From: Bin55 sp965203735
GTDB taxonomy: Bacteria > Pseudomonadota > Gammaproteobacteria > Pseudomonadales > Azotimanducaceae
Assembly (NCBI GenBank): GCA_965203735.1
Contig: OZ241909.1
Location: forward strand, 1,364,001 to 1,428,000
DNA: 64,000 nucleotides
Direction: 5' to 3'
Made by a program: the position numbers and the translations under genes. Positions 8,195 to 17,797 of the stretch are shown here, one piece after another (within the stretch, counting starts at the first letter, position 1; each line of letters starts with the position of its first letter). Below the pieces are notes generated by a model. It did no database searches. It had not been told where the DNA came from and saw only the letters and a list, made by a program, of their open reading frames with translations.

Positions 8195-9673
8195 ATGAAA
8201 CGTATCACTGTTCATCAATCACCAGTATTGAGCTCTCAACTCGGCAAGGTTCAGGAAGGGCTTGAGCGGCTCTTGCCGAGTACTTGGATCACCTTATTCT
8301 GCACGGTGTTGTGCAGTGCAACATTGCTAGTTGGGTGTTCCAAGGACATGTCCGATGAAGCAAACATCGAGCCGGATCTTTCCAAGTTATCGGCTGAACC
8401 CGAAGCACAAGGAATGAATTTTTTTAATGGTAGCTTTGAAGCTGCACTCGCGCAGGCTGAGCAGGAACAAAAGAAGGTATTCGTGGATGTCTATACAACG
8501 TGGTGTGGACCTTGCATCGTCATGCAGGAGACGGTTTTTCCCCAGCCTGAGGTTGGGGAGTACTTCAACGCAAGGTTTATCAATTTCAAGTTTGATGCAG
8601 AAAACGAAGATGAGAACGGACCTGAGTTAGCCGCAAGATACGACATCGGCGTCTACCCGACCTATCTGATTCTCGAACACGACGGTACCGAAATCAGCAG
8701 GGCAAACAGCGCAATGTCCGGTCCACAATTTGTGACGCTAATTGGACGTATGCTCGGCGAAACATCTGGGAATTTCGACGAAATGCTTAGTCGCTATGAG
8801 GAAGGCGAACGTTCCGCTGAATTTGTACAACAATTCCTTATGGACGCAATTGTGGAGTTTTCGTTGAGTGCCGTAGACAGTGACGATATGACGGCGATGC
8901 TGGCTTACTACGAGAGAGTCGCCAAGTTCAAGCAATTTGCCGCTGACTACTTCACGACCAAGACGTATTCCGAATTAGTAAACCCAATCGATGCACAGTT
9001 GGTTCTGTACTACAAAGATAAGACCCCGCGCGGGGATGAACTAGTGGAGTACGTGTTTGACAACTACAACGAGTTCCTGGCGGTTAGTTCCGATGCCGCA
9101 ATGAGCCAATTCGTGCTAAGTGCAACTTGGTATGCCGCACTTGACGCCGCCCAAAACGGGGACCAAAGCTATGTGTCCTATGTGGAAAGTCTTGAGCTTG
9201 ATCCTATAAAGCATGCTGCCGAGTACGAACGCAATAGAGATCCCGATAGCAATTTGGTTGGGGAAACATTGAGTAGTAGATTGCGTTTGATTTACCTTCA
9301 GAGCGTTGAGGACTGGGACAGTATTTTCAGTTACTACCAGTCAGTATTGGAGAATACGGATACCACTCCGACCGCTCGGTCTTTCGGTGGGGCAGCTCGA
9401 AATCTCTCAAGGTCTGACAACCCAGATCATAGATCTGCGAGTGTGGAATATGGAAAGCGTGCATTCGAGTTGGACAGTAGAGATCCTATGATTGCGGCTG
9501 ACTACATTGGAGCACTTATGGCTTCGGATAAGACAGACGACGCCCAGAGTGTTGCACAGTCCTATCGATCCGGTCTCACGGATTCGGCAGCCGATCAGGA
9601 CAAGCTAGAAATATTCGAGCGGATCACGGGCTGGGTTCTAAATCAACCACAAGAATCTGAAACTAACGACTAA
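8195..9673 (+). CDS. Thioredoxin-fold lipoprotein with helical C-terminal region
   Basis: The N-terminus carries a hydrophobic stretch ending in the lipobox LLVGC (Cys about residue 48), so the protein is probably a lipoprotein facing the periplasm. The 47-residue leader is long; a TTG at 8273 would give a normal 22-residue signal peptide. A thioredoxin fold follows, with VDVYTTWCGPC near residues 95-105 and the partner YDIGVYPTYLIL. The remaining roughly 300 residues are helical and TPR-like, ending in a cluster resembling TPR repeats (AARNLSRSDNPDHRSASVEYGKRAFELD). A thiol-disulfide reductase or chaperone role is likely. No direct link with the upstream genes is visible. Confidence 0.7.
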   Translation: MKRITVHQSPVLSSQLGKVQEGLERLLPSTWITLFCTVLCSATLLVGCSKDMSDEANIEPDLSKLSAEPEAQGMNFFNGSFEAALAQAEQEQKKVFVDVYTTWCGPCIVMQETVFPQPEVGEYFNARFINFKFDAENEDENGPELAARYDIGVYPTYLILEHDGTEISRANSAMSGPQFVTLIGRMLGETSGNFDEMLSRYEEGERSAEFVQQFLMDAIVEFSLSAVDSDDMTAMLAYYERVAKFKQFAADYFTTKTYSELVNPIDAQLVLYYKDKTPRGDELVEYVFDNYNEFLAVSSDAAMSQFVLSATWYAALDAAQNGDQSYVSYVESLELDPIKHAAEYERNRDPDSNLVGETLSSRLRLIYLQSVEDWDSIFSYYQSVLENTDTTPTARSFGGAARNLSRSDNPDHRSASVEYGKRAFELDSRDPMIAADYIGALMASDKTDDAQSVAQSYRSGLTDSAADQDKLEIFERITGWVLNQPQESETND

Positions 9674-9685
9674 ACTCTTGAAAGG

Positions 9686-9705
9686 GACATGTTGCGACAC
9701 ATGTC
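9686..9705. repeat. Inverted repeat after the thioredoxin-like gene
   Basis: GACATGT (9686-9692) and ACATGTC (9699-9705) flank six bases. It begins 12 bases after the stop codon and may serve transcript end stability. Confidence 0.35.
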
Positions 9706-9741
9706 TGATGTCTCTGCCTGTTAGCTTTTTGATCAATTGAC

Positions 9742-9758
9742 GGGTTGTGCCACAACCC
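9742..9758 (+). terminator. Possible terminator hairpin
   Basis: GGGTTG and CAACCC form a perfect stem around a TGCCA loop (9742-9758), 68 bases after the thioredoxin-like stop. Only two T residues follow, so it may be a weak or Rho-assisted terminator. Confidence 0.4.
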
Positions 9759-9807
9759 TTGAGCACGTGCCTAGCTCCGAAATCTCGAGCAACGACTCAT
9801 TTGCGTC

Positions 9808-11436
9808 ATGAGTGGAACAAAGGAGCAAGTTACCTTAGTTCAGGATAGAGCTCCACCGCCGGACTACTACGCACAAAACCTGAGTGTATTGGTTCACTTC
9901 GTTCTTGAGCAATACGACGATTTGTTAGACAAGTCAGAATTGGATTGCGCAAACGCTATACTGGACATATCACCAGATGGATTAAGACTATTTGCTCGGA
10001 TAGTTGGTCGCAAAGGACCGGTCTTCTTTGTAAGTCAAATGAACTATGGCGAAATTGAAGATCGGGATGCGGCACTATCGGAATTGGAGTCGCGGGAATT
10101 GATTGACATGAACCCGTGTTTGCCTGCTGACGAACTACTCGCACGAGTGACGATTCCGCAGCTCAAATCAACTTTTCCAGATGTTACTAACGTCTCTCCA
10201 AAGTCGCGTCTCATCAAATCGATTTTGGACTCAAATTCGGAAGGCTGCGTACGTGCCAAACTGAAGAGCAAGAATCCGTGGTTTTGTTTGAGTCACCCGG
10301 AGACTCTTGATTTGTTTCGACTACTGTTCTTCGGCGACCGGGTATCCGATTTGAGCTCGTTTGTGATTCGCGATCTCGGGATCGTGGAGTACGAGTCATA
10401 CCGATTGGATAGGAGAGACCGGCAATTCGCAAGTCGTGGCGAACTTGATACATATTTGGAATGGATTTCACTGAGCGACGCAATGCATGAAGATGATGAA
10501 ATTCATACGGTCGATCAAGCCAATGTCTACGTTGAAGCACTGAGCGGAGTTCAGGAGAATCGAACAATCGACCGATATCGAAGCCGAATTCTCAACAGTC
10601 TGGGTCGTATTCTGGAGCGAGCAGAGCGTCCCCGATTGGCAATCAAGGCATATAGAAGGTCAAGCCGCCATCCGGCTCGAGAGCGTATGGTACGAGTTCT
10701 GTACCGATCGGGGAGACGGCAAGCCTCTGCACGGATACAGGCAAGAATTGTCGAAAGTCCTTGGTCTAAGGAAGAGGAGCAATTCGGAATGCATTTTCCG
10801 TCCCGAAGGAAACGCACTGATAGCTTTGTGGTTGATACAGTGGACATTCAAGAGAGTCCGTCGATACCGATCGAGCAATACGCATTGCAACTATTGGGTG
10901 AGGAAGAGGCTGTCGGCTGGCACCTAGAAAATGCGCTTCCTCTCACGCTGTTTGGACTGGTTTATTGGGACTGGATGTTTGCGTCCGTACCGGGGGCATT
11001 TACTAACCCCTTTCAAACTGCGCCACGTGATCTCTTTTGGTCAGAATTTATTGAAGTGCGACAACGACATTTCGAGGACCCTCTGAACTCTCAAGTGCCT
11101 TTGATCACTCGAGTCCTAGAAACAGCAAAGGCAAAACGCGGAAAGGCAAATCGACTTGTTAGTTGGGATCTCTTTCCGGATGCTAGATTGGAACGCATCG
11201 TCAACGCACTTGGTGAGTCATCCCTATCCCAACTAATCAATTCCGTTAAGTCGGATTTGCGGCAATTCAGATCCGGCTTCCCCGATCTCACCGTGATCTA
11301 TTCGAACGGAAAGATTGGATTCATTGAGGTCAAAGCACCGGGGGATCAAATCCAGCGCAATCAGAGGATTTGGCTTGAGGAGTTGGCAGCCGTCAGTATT
11401 CCAGCTCGCGTAATGCGATTCGTTGTCTCCAATTGA
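9808..11436 (+). CDS. FAN1-like VRR-NUC domain nuclease
   Basis: A 542-residue protein with a large helical N-terminal region and a C-terminal VRR-NUC nuclease. The nuclease is marked by SGFPDLTVIY, then FIEVKAPGDQIQRNQRIWLEEL; the Asp and the E-V-K supply the metal ligands of the PD-(D/E)xK fold. The central region (LGRILERAERPRLAIKAYRRSS) resembles the TPR-like part of FAN1. FAN1 proteins are structure-specific nucleases that act at flaps and interstrand cross-links. The next gene, a nuclease-helicase, starts inside its stop codon (TTGA), so the two products are made together. Such FAN1/helicase pairs occur in several bacteria, which supports a joint repair role. Confidence 0.85.
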   Translation: MSGTKEQVTLVQDRAPPPDYYAQNLSVLVHFVLEQYDDLLDKSELDCANAILDISPDGLRLFARIVGRKGPVFFVSQMNYGEIEDRDAALSELESRELIDMNPCLPADELLARVTIPQLKSTFPDVTNVSPKSRLIKSILDSNSEGCVRAKLKSKNPWFCLSHPETLDLFRLLFFGDRVSDLSSFVIRDLGIVEYESYRLDRRDRQFASRGELDTYLEWISLSDAMHEDDEIHTVDQANVYVEALSGVQENRTIDRYRSRILNSLGRILERAERPRLAIKAYRRSSRHPARERMVRVLYRSGRRQASARIQARIVESPWSKEEEQFGMHFPSRRKRTDSFVVDTVDIQESPSIPIEQYALQLLGEEEAVGWHLENALPLTLFGLVYWDWMFASVPGAFTNPFQTAPRDLFWSEFIEVRQRHFEDPLNSQVPLITRVLETAKAKRGKANRLVSWDLFPDARLERIVNALGESSLSQLINSVKSDLRQFRSGFPDLTVIYSNGKIGFIEVKAPGDQIQRNQRIWLEELAAVSIPARVMRFVVSN

Positions 11437-13733
11437 ACTCGTCGATTTCTGTCACCGACCTTGCTGAGTTCGTTCATCGCAAGGGCGACATAAACCACAC
11501 TCTCGATGGACGTGTAGACCCTATCGAAGGACTGCTAACACAACAGTCGTACCAATCCAATGTAGTTTCGTCTAACCCCCATTACGAAGTGGAAATGAAC
11601 TGTCGCACGGAGTATTCCGCGCACGGGGTATTGCTCAAAGTCTCCGGACGCATCGACGGGGTCATGTTGAACCCCATTCCAATGGTCGAAGAGATTAAGA
11701 CGTCGCGACTTCCACCAGATCGAGTCTTCAACCGTCTCGGCTCGGTACATCAGGCACAAGCAAAACTATATGGTGCAATCTTTAGCAAGAGCAAGAATCT
11801 TGACAAATGCGAGGTTCGACTGACCTATGTAGACCCTGACTCTCTACGAAACCATTCGATATCCGAACTTCTCTCGGCCGACGCCCTCTGGGAGTTTTTT
11901 GAGTCGACATGCGACACCTACTTGGAGTTTCTGTCTGATGTGCTCAAGCGGGCAGATGCACGTAATCGCGTCGCAATGGAACAGGAGTTTCCATTCGATA
12001 GTGTTAGTGAAAATCAACTCCGAGTTGCTCGTAGGGCGTACAAGTCAGTGCGCGACAAGGAAAACATGATGCTCGAGGCTCCAACAGGAACCGGCAAGAC
12101 GGTTGCCACGTTGTATCCATGTGTCAAAGCTATGGGAGAAGATCTCATCGATCGAGTGATTTTTGCAACCGCGCGAACGACTGGAAAGCGAACCGCTATC
12201 GATACGATGCAAGCTCTCCAGGAACAGAACGAAAACCTCACCACGGTTGCATTGATCGCAAAGGAGCGAATATGTTTCACTCCCGGCGCTACATGCGCGC
12301 CCGATCACTGCAAGTATGCAAAAGGACATTACGATCGGGTGGTGCAAGCACGCCAAGACCTACTTGCGCGCAAGACAATTGATCAGCCCGACACCGAGCT
12401 TGTTGCTCGTGCACATAAAGTGTGCCCCTATGAACTTGGCATGGATGTCGCGGAATGGGCTGATGTGGTCGTCGGCGACTACAGCTACGTATTCGATCCA
12501 CTAATCGCTCTGAATCGGCTTCAATCTAGACACTTTCGTCGAGTCTCGCTGCTAGTTGACGAGGCCCATCGGCTAGGAGAGAGGGTAGTGGACATGCTCT
12601 CCGTTAGTCTTCGGGAGAAGGGCCTCATTGGAGTCATCGAAGCCAGAGCGAGCATAGCTATCGAGAACTTGGTTCGTCGGTTGATAAACATGCTGAACGA
12701 TATTGCTCTCAACTGCCTTGGGGACACGCCAGAGGCTGTTGTACCAGACATACCCAACGGCCTGTGGAGCACGGCAAGTGATCTCCTGGACCGGCTGTTG
12801 GACATTGATCTAGACACTACAGATAGTGCACTCTTCGAGTGTCTCAGCACCATGACTAGGATCTTGAATGCAAAAGATAGATACTCTGACGAAGACTACT
12901 GTTGGATCGTTAGCAGCGAGAACCAGCTCATCACACTAAGTCTCAGATGCCTATCTCCTGGTACCTGGATTCGATCAGTGGTCAAGGAATTTCGGAGTAG
13001 TATTCGATTTTCGGGAACGCTCTCACCTCCCGAAGTGTTTGCAGAAAGTCATGGTCTAGAAGGGACCTTCCAGCGTTCTCTGGTGGACCCGGACAACACA
13101 CGCTATGGGGTTATGTTGGTTCCTGACATATCTACATACTGGAAAGACCGGCCAAATTCCGTTCAGTCACTTGTGGATGTCGTCCGAGTGGCAAGACAGT
13201 CCCATGAGTCAAATTGGTTGGTCGCGTTTCCATCTTTCGAGTATTTGGGCATGGTGTATCAGCGAATGGGTGATGATCTTTCCATCAAGCATCAGGAGTT
13301 CGATATGTCCAATGAGGATAGAGCGGACTTCATTTCTTGGATCTCCACAGGATCTCGACGTGCTGCTCTTGTGACAATGGGCGGAGTGTTTACCGAATCA
13401 GTTGACTTCGACAGCGATGCATTGGCTGGTGTCATTGTTGTGGGTCCGGCAACGCCACCATCTAGTTTGGAACGCGAGATGATCCGAGATTCCTCTGAAT
13501 TAGGATACGAACTAGCTTATCGACAACCCGGTCTGACGCGGGTCGTTCAAGCGGCTGGGAGAGTTGTACGACACTTGAAGGATAGGGGAGTGATATTGCT
13601 AATTGACCCTCGGTTTACGCATCGAGAATTTCAATCGTACTTTCCGCATCACTGGCTTCCTAGAGTTGTCCGGTCGACCGACCTAAGTATCGAACTGCAA
13701 AGATTTTGGACATCTACTTTGTCCGGACAGTGA
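11433..13733 (+). CDS. Superfamily 2 DinG/XPD-like helicase with N-terminal RecB-like nuclease motif
   Basis: An ATP-dependent, probable 5'-3' DNA helicase of 766 residues. The first 120 residues contain GRIDGVMLNPIPMVEEIKT, a PD-(D/E)xK-like pattern (Asp, then E-x-K). The helicase core follows: Walker A EAPTGTGKT near residue 216, four Cys typical of the XPD/DinG iron-sulfur cluster (RICFTPGATC, HCKYAKG, KVCPYELG), DEAH in LLVDEAHRL near residue 375, and C-terminal motifs ending in RVVQAAGRVVRH. The start is a TTG overlapping the VRR-NUC stop, and no closer ATG exists. Together with the upstream nuclease it forms a two-protein repair module. Confidence 0.85.
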   Translation: MNSSISVTDLAEFVHRKGDINHTLDGRVDPIEGLLTQQSYQSNVVSSNPHYEVEMNCRTEYSAHGVLLKVSGRIDGVMLNPIPMVEEIKTSRLPPDRVFNRLGSVHQAQAKLYGAIFSKSKNLDKCEVRLTYVDPDSLRNHSISELLSADALWEFFESTCDTYLEFLSDVLKRADARNRVAMEQEFPFDSVSENQLRVARRAYKSVRDKENMMLEAPTGTGKTVATLYPCVKAMGEDLIDRVIFATARTTGKRTAIDTMQALQEQNENLTTVALIAKERICFTPGATCAPDHCKYAKGHYDRVVQARQDLLARKTIDQPDTELVARAHKVCPYELGMDVAEWADVVVGDYSYVFDPLIALNRLQSRHFRRVSLLVDEAHRLGERVVDMLSVSLREKGLIGVIEARASIAIENLVRRLINMLNDIALNCLGDTPEAVVPDIPNGLWSTASDLLDRLLDIDLDTTDSALFECLSTMTRILNAKDRYSDEDYCWIVSSENQLITLSLRCLSPGTWIRSVVKEFRSSIRFSGTLSPPEVFAESHGLEGTFQRSLVDPDNTRYGVMLVPDISTYWKDRPNSVQSLVDVVRVARQSHESNWLVAFPSFEYLGMVYQRMGDDLSIKHQEFDMSNEDRADFISWISTGSRRAALVTMGGVFTESVDFDSDALAGVIVVGPATPPSSLEREMIRDSSELGYELAYRQPGLTRVVQAAGRVVRHLKDRGVILLIDPRFTHREFQSYFPHHWLPRVVRSTDLSIELQRFWTSTLSGQ

Positions 13734-14068
13734 TGAAGCTTGGTTCTCTGCACATTACCTGGAAATTTCGCCGACCACGTTTGAATCACAGGAATCTCCC
13801 AAGAAGGGTCGGTGAAGTCCTGCGAGCTGAACTGGCACGCCTGCTACTGCCGTCTTTGAAATTAGAGGCGATTTTCTAAGAATTCGACCTCCAACACCCG
13901 CAAATTTTGGGTTCTTGGATTGTGTTTAAGACATGCGACACATGCTGTCGCATTGAAGTGGTTAATAGCACTAGTTGGTTCGGTAGTCATGCAATCTCGG
14001 TGCGATTAGGAGGTTGCAAGTCAATAGACACTCCGGACATTTAGTCTTACTCACTGAGGAGTAATCGT
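13734..14068. other. Intergenic region before the AAA/WYL pair
   Basis: These 335 bases hold no gene. They contain the palindrome at 13933-13953 and end with a strong ribosome site, GAGGAG, six bases before the ATG of the AAA protein. Confidence 0.5.
13933..13953. repeat. Perfect inverted repeat upstream of the AAA gene
   Basis: ATGCGACA (13933-13940) and TGTCGCAT (13946-13953) flank CATGC. The arms are perfect over eight bases. A dyad of this kind upstream of an AAA/WYL pair could be the operator of the WYL regulator, or a hairpin ending the helicase transcript; no T-run follows. Confidence 0.45.
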
Positions 14069-16204
14069 ATGAATTTCCGCAATCGCTTTCGAAGGAGAAG
14101 ACGAACTAGTCGCACTCCGATAACGATTTTGAATGATCAACTTGATCCGCTTCGTAAGCTCTGGATGCTTCGCTATCTCACACTGTGCGGACGCAAAGGT
14201 ACCTTTATTGAGAAATACGGCTTTGACGACGACAAAATCGCTACAGCATTGGGTTTCTCAGAGTGTACGGATGACGATGAAGACTTCAGCCACGCACAAG
14301 CAGCGCGGGAACTCAAAGCATTGACCCAACAAGCAGAAATCAAGTCTAGCGAGGCTCGATTCCCCGCAGTGCTAGGCAAGAACATCAAGAAACTCTGTAA
14401 ACACATTCCTCTCACTGAGTGCGAACAATGGATTCTGGGTTTCGCAGTCATGGCTCAAGAAGGTTCCGAACTTCATTCCGTGCTGGACGGTTCTCTTCAA
14501 GCCACTAAATCGACTCTTAGCTCATTGCTTTCTGGGATCTTGGGTTTGCCTCGGGCGGATGTCGAACGTGCACTGGATAGAAACGGCTCGCTTTACGGAT
14601 CAGGACTCCTGAAGAACGAATCCTGGGAAATCAAAGGCGGAATTACTGAATTCTTGACTCCGTTGAATGACGAATTTGCGAATGGACTGGCTCATGACGA
14701 TTCAGATATCGTGTCCCTGTTTCGTAGTGCTTTTCGTGTTGCCCCAACTACCAAAATGTGTGTCGAAGATTTCAACCATCTTGGACATGATCTCGAGATG
14801 CTTCTTCGACACGCCAATAGGTCTATGGAACAAAAGAGAACGGGTGTTAACTATCTTTTGTACGGTGCTCCTGGTACAGGAAAAACGGAGTTGAGCCGCG
14901 TTGTAGCTGATGAACTCCGTCTTCCTTTGCACGAGATCGTTGTTGCTGACGACGACGGTGATTTCATAGGTGCCGGTCAGCGGACAAGTGCTTTCAAATC
15001 AGCTCAGACCTATTTACGGTTTAGCGAATCCCTCATCGTCTTTGATGAGGCCGATGAAATACTTGGGGCAAGACCAAGTTTTCTTGATTTGCTCATGGGT
15101 TCAAGCTTTTCTCATAGCTCCCACATCTCCAAAGCTTGGATTAATCGAACTCTCGAAGAAAATCCCGTACCTGCGATATGGATTTCGAACGAAATTGAGG
15201 GAGTAGACCACGCCGTACTCCGGAGATTTGATCGGGTCATTGAAGTTCCAAATCCTCCTCGAAATCAACGAGAGCGGGTCATACAAAAGTTGGTTCCGGA
15301 AGTGGATCCCGATTTCGCCCGAACGGTGTCCGCGGCTCCAGATCTGACACCGGCCGTTTTGGAGAGAGGTGTGGAATTCGCGTCTGCCGTGGTAGAACCA
15401 ACTGGCTCGGAGCTATGGCGAAAAACGGCAATCGATGCCATAAATGGAACGCTACGCAGTCAGTCCTTCACGACGATCAAAGAGAACGATCCCGCACTTC
15501 TCCCAAATTTCTATGACATCGAATTCATTAACACAGATGCCGATTTGCAGACGCTCGCAAACAACCTCGAAACAGTTGAAAGTAGTAGAGTCTGTCTATA
15601 CGGTCCGCCGGGCACCGGCAAGACAGCATTCGCGAAATGGGCCGCGGAAACTTTTTGCCGTTCGTTGTCTCGAGTGAATGCGTCCGACCTGCTCAGTCCC
15701 TACGTAGGTAAGACAGAGCACAACATTCGGAATGCGTTCGCGCAAGCAGAGCGGACCGGATCGATCCTTTTGTTTGATGAAATCGATAGTTTCCTGTTTT
15801 CGCGCGACAGTGCGCGGCATAGCTGGGAAATATCTCAAGTAAACGAATTTCTCTCTCAGTTGGAATCTTTCAGCGGAACGTTGTTTGCAACCACAAACTA
15901 CGAGAAGATCCTGGATCACGCAGCACTCCGGAGATTTGATCTCAAAGTGCAATTTGATTACCTAAAGGCGGAACAGGCAGAGTCACTCATTGACGCATGT
16001 TGCGACGAATTGGATATTGATGCACCTAGTTCGAGTGATCTTCGGAGGTTGAATTCAGTGGCCAATTTGGCGCCCGGCGATTTCGCAACCGTGCTGCGTC
16101 AGAGCAAGTTCACTGGGCTCTCCACCGCACGTAAACTGATTGATGCACTAATGGCCGAGTGTGCAATCAAACAAGACCCAAAGCAGTCTATAGGGTTCAA
16201 TTAG
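14069..16204 (+). CDS. Tandem AAA+ ATPase paired with a WYL regulator
   Basis: A 711-residue cytosolic ATPase with two AAA+ domains of the Cdc48/SpoVK style. The first has Walker A GAPGTGKT at about 266-273 and Walker B LIVFDEADE at about 322-330. The second has GPPGTGKT near 512 and LLFDEID near 567, with an arginine-bearing AALRRFD after each. The first 240 residues are helical with no recognised fold and probably bind the substrate. A very basic N-terminus (FRRRRRTSRTP) could contact nucleic acid. A strong GAGGAG ribosome site precedes the ATG. A WYL transcription factor follows 232 bases later on the same strand. Such ATPases remodel or unfold protein complexes; a defence role here is inferred from neighbours only. 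Confidence 0.78.
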   Translation: MNFRNRFRRRRRTSRTPITILNDQLDPLRKLWMLRYLTLCGRKGTFIEKYGFDDDKIATALGFSECTDDDEDFSHAQAARELKALTQQAEIKSSEARFPAVLGKNIKKLCKHIPLTECEQWILGFAVMAQEGSELHSVLDGSLQATKSTLSSLLSGILGLPRADVERALDRNGSLYGSGLLKNESWEIKGGITEFLTPLNDEFANGLAHDDSDIVSLFRSAFRVAPTTKMCVEDFNHLGHDLEMLLRHANRSMEQKRTGVNYLLYGAPGTGKTELSRVVADELRLPLHEIVVADDDGDFIGAGQRTSAFKSAQTYLRFSESLIVFDEADEILGARPSFLDLLMGSSFSHSSHISKAWINRTLEENPVPAIWISNEIEGVDHAVLRRFDRVIEVPNPPRNQRERVIQKLVPEVDPDFARTVSAAPDLTPAVLERGVEFASAVVEPTGSELWRKTAIDAINGTLRSQSFTTIKENDPALLPNFYDIEFINTDADLQTLANNLETVESSRVCLYGPPGTGKTAFAKWAAETFCRSLSRVNASDLLSPYVGKTEHNIRNAFAQAERTGSILLFDEIDSFLFSRDSARHSWEISQVNEFLSQLESFSGTLFATTNYEKILDHAALRRFDLKVQFDYLKAEQAESLIDACCDELDIDAPSSSDLRRLNSVANLAPGDFATVLRQSKFTGLSTARKLIDALMAECAIKQDPKQSIGFN

Positions 16205-16241
16205 CTCCGGCATCTAAGACCCTTCTTCGTGATATATAGTG

Positions 16242-16274
16242 GACGCAAGGCCTCTTCCTATGAGGTCTGGCGTC
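16242..16274. repeat. Strong hairpin between the AAA and WYL genes
   Basis: GACGCAAGGCCTC (16242-16254) and GAGGTCTGGCGTC (16262-16274) pair over 13 positions with one G-T wobble and one mismatch, around a seven-base loop. It lies 38 bases after the AAA stop. With no T-run, an operator or an mRNA-processing/attenuating element is as likely as a terminator. Confidence 0.5.
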
Positions 16275-16436
16275 TAATCGGAGAAACTTCCATCCAACAA
16301 GAAATAGTTAAGGCGATTCGGCATCTACATCCGATGCGGTTATCACTAGTTCTTGATTACATGTCTACAAAGTCTTACATTGGGTCGAGCCCCTAATGAG
16401 TTAAGGTAACGCTCTTCCATCGTCGCAGAAGCTCGC

Positions 16437-17435
16437 ATGTCTAAGAGAAGCTCCAATCTAGAGGCTGTTCGCCTGTCCTTGGAAATACTCAAAAGAATCT
16501 CGCGGTATAGGGAAATCACATCCACCGAACTGAAGAACCAACTTGCAGAAGCGGGCATTAACCGTGACATCCGGACAATTCAAAGAACTCTCAACTTTTT
16601 GGTAGGAAACTTCTCAATCGAATGTAGTGAAGGCAAGCCTCGCAGGTACAAATGGAAAGCAAAAGCGGAAGGTTTGCTAATTCCATCGCTTGGTGAGAAC
16701 GAGGCATTGATGTTGGCTCTCGCGGAACGCCATCTACAGACATTGTTGCCCCAAAGTTCATTGCCTTCCCTAGACAGCGTGCTCCACACTGCCAACTCGC
16801 TATTAGAGGAGAAAAAAAGCTCTCACGGCGCATGGATAGACAAAGTCCGCAACGCGTATCCAACGCCCGTTCTGATCCCGCCTCGGATTGAGGACGAAGT
16901 ACTCGAAGAAGTATCAAAGTGCCTGTTCGAGAATCTAAAACTACGTGTGGAGTACCAGAACAGACTTGGAGAAGTTCGAGAACACATTGTGATGCCGATG
17001 GGGCTTGTAAACAGAGCCCAAGTGCTCTATCTGATTGTCATGTATGACGATTTGAAGACTCCCTATCGATTGGCCATCCACAGAATGAAATCTGCGAAAG
17101 CGATGACAATTAAATTTGAACCTCCCGAGAGTTTCGATATCGACAAGTGCATTGAAACCTATGGATTCTCCCCTGGGCATCTTGAACCCGTCAAGCTTGA
17201 ATTCTTCATCAAAGAGAAAGTAGGAATGCACTTGACTGAGTCAAGACTCTCGGAGGACCAGACATGGGAGACTTTGGACGATGAATTCCACATTAAGGCA
17301 ACTGTTCGAGACTCGGTGGAATTACGACACTGGTTGAGGGGATTTGGCAACGATATTCGGGATGTAACCATCAACGGAGAACAGTTCGACGAAAGTCATC
17401 TGCGTTGGTCGGAGACAAGCGATGACAGCATCTAG
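16437..17435 (+). CDS. WYL-domain transcriptional regulator
   Basis: A 332-residue DNA-binding regulator. The N-terminus has a winged helix-turn-helix of the DeoR-like type (LEILKRISRYREITSTELKNQL and INRDIRTIQRTLNFL). The middle and end form a WYL domain with RVEYQNRLGEVREHIVMPMGLVNRAQVLYLIV, the bridging R-L-A-I-H-R pattern (YRLAIHRMKSA) and the WCX-like tail ending RHWLRGFGNDIRDV. WYL proteins sense nucleic-acid or nucleotide signals and often control phage-defence and repair genes. It follows a double-AAA ATPase on the same strand and precedes a restriction-modification pair, so local control is likely. Confidence 0.85.
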   Translation: MSKRSSNLEAVRLSLEILKRISRYREITSTELKNQLAEAGINRDIRTIQRTLNFLVGNFSIECSEGKPRRYKWKAKAEGLLIPSLGENEALMLALAERHLQTLLPQSSLPSLDSVLHTANSLLEEKKSSHGAWIDKVRNAYPTPVLIPPRIEDEVLEEVSKCLFENLKLRVEYQNRLGEVREHIVMPMGLVNRAQVLYLIVMYDDLKTPYRLAIHRMKSAKAMTIKFEPPESFDIDKCIETYGFSPGHLEPVKLEFFIKEKVGMHLTESRLSEDQTWETLDDEFHIKATVRDSVELRHWLRGFGNDIRDVTINGEQFDESHLRWSETSDDSI

Positions 17436-17797
17436 GTTACAGAGCAAGAAAATGTATCGTCTACTACGTGACAGTAAGTGATTCCTAGCGATAAAATCTG
17501 TGATCAGCAAGTAGAAGTAGAACTATCGGATCTCTCAAGTACAGTCTCAATGGCAAGGTGAGCGAAGTTCGTGACTGCGCGACCTGAGATTGTCTAAGGT
17601 ACACATGCTCCGTACTGATAGAGATTGCTTGCTATGTTGAGGAATCAACGCTGAGCGGAGATGTGCTTTTCTGGCTTGAATACGTAGTGGACTTGAAGAG
17701 GTTCACATCCGGGAGTGTCTTGTCGCAGAATCGGTAGAAGTAGTGGAATGAATTACACTCTTGGATCGACCGGGTTGGGTCATTGCATCAATTCTGA
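17436..17797. other. Intergenic region before the methylase
   Basis: No gene is visible in these 362 bases, and no controller (C) protein gene was found. A small hairpin, GTTGA-GGAA-TCAAC, lies at 17636-17649. Confidence 0.45.
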
